This document shows, piece by piece, positions 1 through 5,694 of a stretch of 5,694 bases of DNA. Under the pieces are notes generated by a model that saw only the letters and a list, made by a program, of their open reading frames with translations, did no database searches and was not told the origin of the DNA. This stretch comes from Desulfobulbaceae bacterium (GTDB taxonomy: Bacteria > Desulfobacterota > Desulfobulbia > Desulfobulbales > Desulfobulbaceae). The position numbers and the translations under genes are program-made. The first letter of the stretch is position 1. Each line of letters opens with the position of its first letter. The stretch covers positions 1 through 5,694 of the forward strand of contig DAOVTM010000274.1 of NCBI GenBank assembly GCA_030633145.1, in the 5' to 3' direction.

Positions 1-721
1 AGAGAGCGGAACCATCACTGTTGCAACATTCAATCAGTCTGTTGATGATGTGCTGGCCGGTGAACGGAAAATGCAAGCGGGTGAATACCTGGTGATCAGT
101 GTGCAGGACACGGGTTCTGGAATTGCAAAGAGCGATTTAGAGCATATCTTTGAACCCTTTTATACCCGAAAAAAAATGGGCAGAAGCGGCACCGGTCTCG
201 GGCTGGCCATAGTCTGGAGTACCATGGAGGATCATCAGGGCAAGGTGTTTGTGGAAAGCAGTGCTGAGGGGACATGCTTCCAACTCTATTTTCCAGCCAG
301 CAAAGAGGAAAATGTTTTGTCCGACATGGTCGGAGAAGAGGAGCAATACCTTGGTAATAATGAACATATACTGGTGGTGGATGATGAGTTGCAGGTATTG
401 GACATTGCCGCACAAATGCTGCAAAGTCTCGGCTACAGGGTTTCCTCTGTTTCTTCAGGTGAGGCGGCACTTCAATTTGTTGCGGAAGAGCCGGTTGACC
501 TGATGGTACTTGATATGCAGATGGATCCGGGTATGAATGGACACCGAACCTATGCAGAGATAAGTAAGCGATACCCTGGGCAAAAGGCCATTGTTGCCAG
601 CGGCTTCTCCGATAGTGATGATGTCAGGGCAGCCTTTAAGCTGGGAGTTGGCGGGTTTATCAAAAAACCCTTTACAATGGAACAGCTTGGCCGGGCAGTC
701 AAGGAAGCATTAAAAGGGTGA
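1..721 (+). CDS. Hybrid histidine kinase, C-terminal part (HATPase + receiver), 5' truncated by window
   Basis: The reading frame is open from base 2 to the TGA at 719-721, so the gene begins upstream; the in-frame GTG at 50 lies inside the ATPase domain, has no ribosome-binding site and is not a start. Seen in order: an ESGTITV strand of the HATPase fold, a G1 box (DTGSGI), an F box (IFEPFYT), a G2 box (GTGLGLAIV), then after a short linker a CheY-like receiver. The receiver has the acidic pair in VVDDE (codons at 380-388), the phosphoacceptor Asp of VLDMQMDPGMNG at 512-514, the switch Ser in VASGF and the conserved Lys in IKKPF. Family knowledge: the protein autophosphorylates on a His (not in the window) and passes the phosphate to its own receiver. 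Sensor input, membrane topology and the phospho-His region cannot be seen. It ends 27 bases before the binding-protein gene, so co-transcription is likely. Confidence 0.93.
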   Translation, partial: ESGTITVATFNQSVDDVLAGERKMQAGEYLVISVQDTGSGIAKSDLEHIFEPFYTRKKMGRSGTGLGLAIVWSTMEDHQGKVFVESSAEGTCFQLYFPASKEENVLSDMVGEEEQYLGNNEHILVVDDELQVLDIAAQMLQSLGYRVSSVSSGEAALQFVAEEPVDLMVLDMQMDPGMNGHRTYAEISKRYPGQKAIVASGFSDSDDVRAAFKLGVGGFIKKPFTMEQLGRAVKEALKG

Positions 722-737
722 GAGTAATTTAAATTTC

Positions 738-743
738 AGGAGA
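738..743 (+). promoter_or_regulatory. Ribosome-binding site deciding a TTG start
   Basis: AGGAGA lies five bases upstream of the TTG at 749-751. It is the only good Shine-Dalgarno match in the 27-base gap and it fixes the unusual TTG as start. The resulting N terminus is a textbook signal peptide, which independently supports the choice. Confidence 0.8.
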
Positions 744-748
744 AAATA

Positions 749-1609
749 TTGAAACATAAAACAGAGCTTCTGACAATTCTGCTGTTTTTTTTTATGGCCT
801 CTATTGCCATTGCCGGGCAGAGCCACGATGAGCTGAAGTTTGGCGTTATTCCTGTCAAAAGCACCAAAGGAGTGGTGGAGTCGTATTTCCCCCTGGCAGC
901 CTGGTTGAGCAAAGAATTGGGCATCAATATCCGGGTTGTCACAGCCAGCGGCATAGACCAGTTTATGGAGAGAGTATATTCCAGACAGTATGATATGATT
1001 GTGCTGGGCAGCGGTTATTATTTCAAAGCACTCGATAAGGCCGATTATCAGGTATTGGCCAGGGGATATCCACCATTTCATTCAGGAATTATCGTCTTGA
1101 AAGAGACTGGTATAGACAGCCTTGAGCAGTTACGCGGGAAAAGCATGGCCGCTATCCATAGCCAGGGCAGAGGAGGTTATACGTTACAAAAAATGGCTCT
1201 GGCTGATGTGGGAATCAACATGGAGACGGATATTGATGTGCATTTCCGGGGGAATTTCGGCTCTGTTATTTATTCTGTACTCAGCGGTAGTGATGACGCG
1301 GGAGCTGTTCGATTGGACTCCATGTTGACACCTGATATAGAGAAAGTTCGACATAAGTTAAAAATAATTTATACCTCTCCGGCAAATCCACAGCATCCCT
1401 TTGCGGTACGAGCGGATATGGATCCCGCACTCCAGGAAAAAATCAGAACCCTGTTGCTCTCCATGAGTATGAAAAAACCTGCAACAGCTTCCCTGCTTGC
1501 TGATCTCAAATTAAAAGGTATGGAAAAAATCACCCAGCACGACATGGAACAGTTGCGATCAGCCAGAAAAAAGGAAAAAGAAGCACGGAAGAAGGCAATG
1601 CGTAAATGA
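749..1609 (+). CDS. Exported PhnD-like periplasmic solute-binding protein, probable sensory accessory protein
   Basis: A 286-residue protein starting at TTG. Residues 1-22 are a Sec signal peptide: basic MKHK, a hydrophobic core rich in Leu and Phe, and a likely cut after AIA at 22. The mature part fits the phosphate/phosphonate-binding (PhnD, PF12974-type) fold: a first strand FGVIPVKSTKG (31-41), a YFPLAAWLSKELG helix, YDMIVLGSGYYFKAL (81-95), HSGIIV (111-116), the SLEQLRGKSMA hinge-side segment (124-134), a DAGAVRLDSM segment (183-192) and a final TSPANPQHPFAVR element (209-221). Where transport PhnD proteins usually carry an S-T-S-G anion loop, this one reads S138-QGRGG, so phosphonate should not be assumed as ligand. 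The last 17 residues are very basic (10 Lys/Arg). No permease or ATPase gene is adjacent, and its stop overlaps the start of a membrane kinase, so ligand sensing is a better guess than uptake. Family assignment is fairly sure; ligand unknown. Confidence 0.88.
   Translation: MKHKTELLTILLFFFMASIAIAGQSHDELKFGVIPVKSTKGVVESYFPLAAWLSKELGINIRVVTASGIDQFMERVYSRQYDMIVLGSGYYFKALDKADYQVLARGYPPFHSGIIVLKETGIDSLEQLRGKSMAAIHSQGRGGYTLQKMALADVGINMETDIDVHFRGNFGSVIYSVLSGSDDAGAVRLDSMLTPDIEKVRHKLKIIYTSPANPQHPFAVRADMDPALQEKIRTLLLSMSMKKPATASLLADLKLKGMEKITQHDMEQLRSARKKEKEARKKAMRK
785..793 (+). repeat. T9 homopolymer in the signal-peptide codons
   Basis: Nine T bases encode three Phe in the hydrophobic core of the binding protein's signal peptide. 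A one-base slip here would abolish the protein. It is a plain run of Phe codons in a hydrophobic segment, so a regulatory role is only a possibility. Confidence 0.5.
1587..1609 (+). promoter_or_regulatory. Ribosome-binding site and ATGA stop/start overlap
   Basis: A purine-rich GGAAGAAGG (1587-1595) lies ten bases before the ATG at 1606. That ATG shares ATGA with the TGA stop (1607-1609) of the binding-protein gene. Such four-base overlaps usually mean translational coupling, with the terminating ribosome re-initiating, so the two proteins would be made in linked amounts. Confidence 0.75.
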
Positions 1610-3849
1610 AATACGAAACAATCAGTTTTCGCATTTTTTTTATTATCACTGTTTCGCTGTTAAGCATTGTTATAACTTCTGCTGTCACCTGGGTGGTCTC
1701 CAAACAGTATAAGCAGGCAACAATTCATTCTTTTATTCATTATACTGAAACAGTAGCCCATGACCTGTCTTTAATGGCCAGTGAATATATTATCTTGGAA
1801 AATTATGGTTCCATGCAGGATTATCTGTCCTCCTATAAGGACAGGCCGCATATCGATTCAATTGCCATATTGAGTCTCTCTGGAAAAATTCTTGCTGCAT
1901 CCAGGGCGGAACTGTGGGGGGAAACTTTTGATATAGAAAATATGGACGGTACCTATACCGCCAGCAGTGATTTTGATTTCAACAGTTGGACCATGCAATA
2001 TCAATATCCCATTGATTTTTCAGGGACAACCATTGGCTGGTGCAGGATTGATGTCAATATTGACCAATTGAAAATTAATCTGCAGACCTTACAAAAGAAA
2101 GCGGTTTTTTTGGGGGGGACTGTCTGGTTGCTGGCTGTTGCCCTGGCGTTTTTTGCAGCGTCTTTCATTAACCGTTCGTTACAATCTTTGATGGCTGTTG
2201 CCCAGGGAGTTGCTGTTGGAGATTTTGAGCGGAGGGCAGTTGTGCAGGGCCCACGGGAAATTTTCCAGCTTGCAGTGGCCTTTAACACCATGGCAGCCGC
2301 TATTACCAAAAGAGAAGAACAGCTCAAACGCTCCGAGAGAAAGTTTCGTACCCTGGTGGAAGAGATCAGTGACTGGATATGGGAGGTTGACGAACATGGG
2401 GTCTATACCTATGTAAGTCCTGCCTCCGATAGGATGCTTGGTTATAAAGAAGAGGAAATGATAGGTAAAACTCCTTTTGACTTTATGTCAACAGATGAGG
2501 CACAACGAGTCAGCAGGATCTTTGCGCGCTATGTTGAGGGCAAGTCAGGCTTTACAAATCTTATCAATATCCAGCTCCATAAAAACGGCAGGCTGGTTAC
2601 TCTTTCTACTGCCGGGCAACCTGTTATTGATGAAGCTGGGCAGCTTACAGGCTATCGCGGGGTGGATCGGGATATCAGCCAGGAAAAGAAGGCGGAAGAA
2701 GAACTGCTCAAGATGAAAAAAATGGAATCCATCGGTGTCCTTGCCGGTGGAATTGCCCATGATTTTAATAATCTTCTCTCCGGGATTCTTGGTAATATCG
2801 AACTGGCTGCCCAGCGCAGTGAGCAGGATTCCGAGACAGCGACTCTGCTTGATAATGCCCTCAAGGCAACCATGCGTGCCTCAAAGTTGACTCGTCAACT
2901 GCTCACCTTTGCAAAGGGAGGCGCACCGGTTAAAGAGCATGCCTCCCTGCCGCAGTTGATTGTTGAATCGGCTGATTTTGTCATTCATGGCAGTAAGGTC
3001 AAATGCGAGTATCATTTTCAGGATGGGCTGTGGAAAGCAGAGGTTGATCCCGGACAGATCGGTCAGGTCATTCAGAATATCATCATCAATGCCAGGCAGG
3101 CCATGCCTGACGGGGGGACGATTGCAGTTTACTGTGACAATATTGAGGACGCTGCTCAGGAGGCGCGCCTTGATAGAAACAGGGGGGATTATATCCGTAT
3201 CCGTATCAAGGATAGCGGACATGGCATGCCCTGGGAAATGGCCGAGAGAATATTTGATCCCTATTTTACCACCAGGGAGGAGGGAAGCGGCCTGGGTCTG
3301 GCGGTCTGTTATTCCATCGTGAACAAGCATGGTGGTTTTATTCTGGTTGACTCCCTGCCTGGCAAAGGGACAACATTTACGCTCTATCTGCCTGCTGCTC
3401 CTCTTGCACGAAAAGAGAGCGTCACAGAGAAAACCGAGCCGATAGAAACGAAAAAAGCAGCCAGGATTATGATTATGGATGATGAGCAGATGATCCGAGA
3501 CGTTATCAAGGCACAGCTTTCTGCCCTGGGGCATGATACGATTATGGCGGGAGATGGTGTCGAGGCAATTGAGCTGTATCAGGAAATGGAAGCGAGTAAC
3601 ACACCCATTGATTTGGTTATTATGGATTTAACTATTCCTGGGGGGATGGGTGGTCAGGAAGCAGCGGAAAAATTGCTGCAAGTTGATCCTGATGCAAAAA
3701 TCATTGTTGCAAGCGGGTATTCAGAAGATCCTGTGATGGCATCTTATGAAGAATACGGGTTTTGCGCTACTCTTGCAAAACCCATTGATTTAACCGAGTT
3801 ACGCAATGCTATTTCCTCTGTTATGGCTCAGTCAGTGTTGGCGGCTTGA
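1606..3849 (+). CDS. Membrane hybrid histidine kinase (Cache-like sensor, HAMP, PAS, HisKA, HATPase, receiver)
   Basis: A complete 747-residue sensor kinase. TM1 is about residues 10-31 and TM2 about 166-187; between them is a periplasmic domain of about 134 residues with a Cache/PDC-like strand (IAILSLSGKILAAS, 86-99). HAMP follows (about 188-241), then a PAS domain with PAC end (about 244-360; SDWIWEVDEHG, GVDRDIS). HisKA has GGIAHDFNN with phospho-His385 (codon 2758-2760). The HATPase shows an N box (QNIIINARQAM, 490-500), G1 DSGHGM (536-541), F box IFDPYFTT (549-556) and G2 GSGLGLAV (560-567). The receiver (about 620-745) has D625/D626, phosphoacceptor D674 (codon 3625-3627), S703 and K725. 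All catalytic residues are present, so it should be active. It is probably driven by the binding protein encoded just upstream. There is no HPt or DNA-binding output, so the phosphate must go to a partner outside the window or the receiver acts as a regulator. Confidence 0.95.
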   Translation: MKYETISFRIFFIITVSLLSIVITSAVTWVVSKQYKQATIHSFIHYTETVAHDLSLMASEYIILENYGSMQDYLSSYKDRPHIDSIAILSLSGKILAASRAELWGETFDIENMDGTYTASSDFDFNSWTMQYQYPIDFSGTTIGWCRIDVNIDQLKINLQTLQKKAVFLGGTVWLLAVALAFFAASFINRSLQSLMAVAQGVAVGDFERRAVVQGPREIFQLAVAFNTMAAAITKREEQLKRSERKFRTLVEEISDWIWEVDEHGVYTYVSPASDRMLGYKEEEMIGKTPFDFMSTDEAQRVSRIFARYVEGKSGFTNLINIQLHKNGRLVTLSTAGQPVIDEAGQLTGYRGVDRDISQEKKAEEELLKMKKMESIGVLAGGIAHDFNNLLSGILGNIELAAQRSEQDSETATLLDNALKATMRASKLTRQLLTFAKGGAPVKEHASLPQLIVESADFVIHGSKVKCEYHFQDGLWKAEVDPGQIGQVIQNIIINARQAMPDGGTIAVYCDNIEDAAQEARLDRNRGDYIRIRIKDSGHGMPWEMAERIFDPYFTTREEGSGLGLAVCYSIVNKHGGFILVDSLPGKGTTFTLYLPAAPLARKESVTEKTEPIETKKAARIMIMDDEQMIRDVIKAQLSALGHDTIMAGDGVEAIELYQEMEASNTPIDLVIMDLTIPGGMGGQEAAEKLLQVDPDAKIIVASGYSEDPVMASYEEYGFCATLAKPIDLTELRNAISSVMAQSVLAA
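2105..2118 (+). repeat. T7G7 double homopolymer at the start of TM2
   Basis: Seven T are followed directly by seven G, encoding the Val-Phe-Leu-Gly-Gly stretch (167-171) at the beginning of the second transmembrane segment of the kinase. Adjacent T and G runs are prone to replication slippage and to sequencing error. As written, the frame is intact. Confidence 0.5.
3757..3783. repeat. Perfect 9-bp inverted repeat with 9-base loop
   Basis: GGGTTTTGC (3757-3765) pairs perfectly with GCAAAACCC (3775-3783). It lies in the receiver codons of the + strand kinase and 38 bases past the stop of the - strand lipid gene. It could end or stabilise the - strand transcript, but only a mixed, T-rich sequence follows rather than a clean T run. 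It may equally be a by-product of Gly-Phe and Lys-Pro codons. The structure is certain as sequence; its function is doubtful. Confidence 0.4.
3821..3849. other. Tail-to-tail overlap of convergent genes
   Basis: The stop of the + strand kinase (TGA, 3847-3849) lies 29 bases inside the - strand gene, whose stop (TAA) is at 3821-3823. Both C-terminal ends look intact: the kinase receiver is already complete and the acyltransferase motifs lie well upstream. There is no intergenic room for a separate terminator, so the two transcripts must overlap at their 3' ends. Confidence 0.9.
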
Positions 3850-5694
3850 GCAACCACTCCTCCACCTGTTGATAAACCTCTTTTGTCAGGGATTCATAGC
3901 TATGTCCTTGAGGATAGACGGGCTGTTGGAAGGTAACTGATATTGGACAGAACGGCCTGGGAATAAGCCTGCCCAACGGCAGTGCCTGGTATGCTCCATT
4001 GATGGTCACCGGAATGATGGGAACACCCAGTTCGATGCTGAGAATCGCAAACAGTTTCTTGAAATCTCCGATGTCGCCATTTTTGCTTCGGGTACCCTCA
4101 GGAAATATCATGATATTCTTTCCCGTGTTCAGAACTGCGGCCAGTTTTTGAATCGACTCCCGCAGGCCGGAGGTAACATCAACGACAATAATATTGTTCC
4201 TGTTTGCGAGAAAACGAACTGCGCCATTCTGAACGTGTTTTTCCTTGGCATAGAAGTATGTTTTTCTCATAAATTTTCCTTTGAACTGGGCTACGACCAG
4301 TAAGGCATCATAAAAACTCTGGTGATTGGGGGCTATAATACAGGGGGTGTCTGGCAGGTGTTGCAGGCCGTGTCCGGTAAAACGGAAGTAGAAGGAGAAA
4401 AACAATTTACTGAACTGTTGAAAGAGGGTGACAGTGAACCAGGTTTTGGGCAGGGTCAGGTCACCCTTTTCTTGAAGGATCTCCTGCCAGTTGATCTCTT
4501 CAACCTCTATCTTTTCCTTCTTTTCTCGGACAAAGGTACTCAATAGGCGGACAGTCTGATGATCCATCAGCTTTTCTTCGCTTATTTCCACCCCAAAGGT
4601 TGACTTGAGAAAGGAGAGCAGGCTTATCTGATCCAGGGAGTCCAGGGCGATATCAATTTCCAGGTGGTCATCGGGGAAAATGTCCCTGTTGACCTGTTTT
4701 TCTATAAACTCTTTGATAATAAGGTATTCTGCGAACTCCGGTGCAGGATTCTTGCTTTTTCGCGTTTCCCGGCTGGTGACCAGCTCGGGAAGCTGAAAAC
4801 GCTTCAGTTTTGAAAGCCTGGTCTTGGGCAGCTCTTCATCGATAAGGGTGAATTTTAGAATCCGTTTGGAGCGGGACACGGTTTTATTATAGGCATCAAT
4901 AATTTTCCAACGGAAAAAATCGTCAACATCTTGAATGCTCTCCTTTCTGAGGGTCTTGAAATCCGGTCTGATAACCGCATGGAGGATGTCATCCTTGATA
5001 AAGACACCGACCTCATTGATGCAGTCGGTTAGCTGTTCAAGTTTCTGCTCAATGAGTACCGGGTTGATATTTTTGCCGCTGGGCAGGACAATGATTTCTT
5101 TTTTTCTCCCGGTTATAAAGATGCGGCCTCGGTCGTCAAGATGCCCTAAATCACCGGTATAGAGCCAGCCATCTTGTAAGACCTCTGCGCTTTCCTCAGG
5201 GCGGTTTAAATAGCCCTGCATGATATTCTTACCCGAGGCCACAATCTCGCCCTCCCGAATTTCAATCCTGGTGCAGCTCATTGCGGTTCCGGCTGAGCCG
5301 ATGCAGACCTGTCCGGGACGGGTAAAGGTGATCATCGGGGCGGCTTCAGTCATGCCAAACCCCTCAAGAATTTCAAAACCAAGGGTGGTGAAAATTTTGC
5401 CGACTTCCGGGTCGAGTGCGGCTCCGCCTGCAACCATATACTTGAGTGAGCCACCGAATTTGTTGTGAACAGTGCTGAAGATTTTCCTGGACAGTCCCAT
5501 GGAACCAATCTTTTCAGCCAGGGCATAGAGCAATCGTGCTGTTTTTTTCCCCTTGATCTTATCCATAATTCCCTTGCTGATAACCTTGTACAGCATGGCA
5601 ACCCCAACGCGGAAGGTCATAAGGTTGTCCCGATGGTTCTGTTTATGGTCTGCAGACTGCAGGGAGGGGCAGATGGCAAACGTTGCCCCGACAA
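3821..5694 (-). CDS. AMP-forming acyl synthetase (C-terminal part) fused to acyl-carrier and PlsC acyltransferase domains, N terminus outside window
   Basis: The frame is open from the right edge to the TAA at 3821-3823, so the start lies beyond the window. Residues are counted from the in-frame ATG at 5618-5620, which is internal. The synthetase part has EGFGMTE (86-92), YTGD with D157, GRKKE (171-175) and LPKTRLSKLKR with the probable catalytic Lys271 (Ser replaces the usual Gly before it). A carrier domain follows (about 305-370) with the phosphopantetheine Ser328 in LDSLD. The PlsC-type domain (about 395-590) has the HX4D motif H433-QSFY-D438, LANR (471-474), FPEGTRS (506-512) and VPIIPV (533-538), preceded by an aromatic, probably membrane-associated stretch. 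Inferred role: ATP-dependent fatty-acid activation, loading on the built-in carrier and transfer to a lysophospholipid or glycerol phosphate at the inner face of the membrane. Escherichia coli Aas joins the same two enzyme types in the opposite order. The extreme N-terminal part seen (5621-5694) is unusual; see findings. Confidence 0.92.
   Translation of the reverse strand, partial: VGATFAICPSLQSADHKQNHRDNLMTFRVGVAMLYKVISKGIMDKIKGKKTARLLYALAEKIGSMGLSRKIFSTVHNKFGGSLKYMVAGGAALDPEVGKIFTTLGFEILEGFGMTEAAPMITFTRPGQVCIGSAGTAMSCTRIEIREGEIVASGKNIMQGYLNRPEESAEVLQDGWLYTGDLGHLDDRGRIFITGRKKEIIVLPSGKNINPVLIEQKLEQLTDCINEVGVFIKDDILHAVIRPDFKTLRKESIQDVDDFFRWKIIDAYNKTVSRSKRILKFTLIDEELPKTRLSKLKRFQLPELVTSRETRKSKNPAPEFAEYLIIKEFIEKQVNRDIFPDDHLEIDIALDSLDQISLLSFLKSTFGVEISEEKLMDHQTVRLLSTFVREKKEKIEVEEINWQEILQEKGDLTLPKTWFTVTLFQQFSKLFFSFYFRFTGHGLQHLPDTPCIIAPNHQSFYDALLVVAQFKGKFMRKTYFYAKEKHVQNGAVRFLANRNNIIVVDVTSGLRESIQKLAAVLNTGKNIMIFPEGTRSKNGDIGDFKKLFAILSIELGVPIIPVTINGAYQALPLGRLIPRPFCPISVTFQQPVYPQGHSYESLTKEVYQQVEEWLLKPPTLTEP

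Noticed and set aside
50..52. GTG as a start codon for the first kinase fragment
   Set aside because: The frame is open to the window edge and residues upstream of it (ESGTITV) belong to the ATPase fold; no ribosome-binding site precedes it.
726..735. Ten-base palindrome AATTTAAATT in the 27-base gap
   Set aside because: Only A and T, immediately before the ribosome-binding site; too short and low-complexity to call an operator or promoter.
710..1081. A 123-codon open frame on the - strand across the gene junction and signal-peptide region
   Set aside because: It is opposite a gene with a clear signal peptide and binding-protein fold, and its translation shows no domain.
3193..3208. Short tandem repeat of TATCCG
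   Set aside because: It encodes alternating Ile-Arg of the beta strand before the G1 box (IRIRIK) and is explained by protein sequence.
2881..3534. A 217-codon open frame on the - strand
   Set aside because: It lies wholly inside the HisKA/HATPase/receiver coding region of the + strand kinase, shows no recognisable domain and has Cys/His-rich composition typical of an antisense shadow.
4346..4362. TGGCAG ... TTGCA resembling a sigma-54 promoter
   Set aside because: The GG-to-GC spacing is eight bases rather than ten, and it lies antisense inside the acyltransferase domain with no gene downstream in that direction.
5618..5620. ATG as the true start of the - strand lipid gene
   Set aside because: The same frame continues upstream to the window edge with synthetase-like residues (VGATFAICPSLQSAD), and the synthetase needs its N-terminal half.

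Overview
The window looks like chromosomal DNA from a Gram-negative, probably deltaproteobacterial (Desulfobacterota, Desulfobulbales-like) organism of moderate GC. This guess rests on the style of the hybrid kinases (GGIAHDFNN phosphoacceptor motif, fused C-terminal receivers of the MDPGMNG / ASGFS type), an exported phosphonate-family binding protein, and a ligase-carrier-acyltransferase fusion. It is an inference from protein style, not a database match.

Positions 1-3849 (+ strand) form one apparent operon of three signalling genes. The first is the 3' end of a hybrid histidine kinase (ATPase domain plus receiver), whose sensor part lies outside the window. After 27 bases comes an exported PhnD-like solute-binding protein that starts at TTG behind a strong ribosome-binding site. 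Its stop codon overlaps the ATG of the third gene by four bases (ATGA). The third gene is a complete membrane hybrid histidine kinase: TM, periplasmic Cache-like domain, TM, HAMP, PAS, HisKA, HATPase, receiver. No transporter permease or ATPase and no DNA-binding response regulator is present in the window. The best reading is that the binding protein is the ligand-sensing accessory of the downstream kinase, as AioX is for AioS.

Positions 3821-5694 (- strand) hold a convergent gene that overlaps the kinase tail-to-tail by 29 bases and runs off the right edge. It encodes the C-terminal part of an AMP-forming acyl-CoA/acyl-ACP synthetase, then an acyl-carrier (phosphopantetheine) domain, then a PlsC-type glycerophospholipid acyltransferase. 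One chain therefore appears to activate a fatty acid, hold it and transfer it to a lysophospholipid or glycerol phosphate.

There is almost no intergenic DNA (722-748 only). No tRNA, rRNA, CRISPR, mobile element or convincing terminator was seen. The points most worth a second look are the coupled binding-protein/kinase pair with a non-canonical ligand motif, the three-domain lipid enzyme, and a divergent segment near the right edge that may hide two compensating frame slips.
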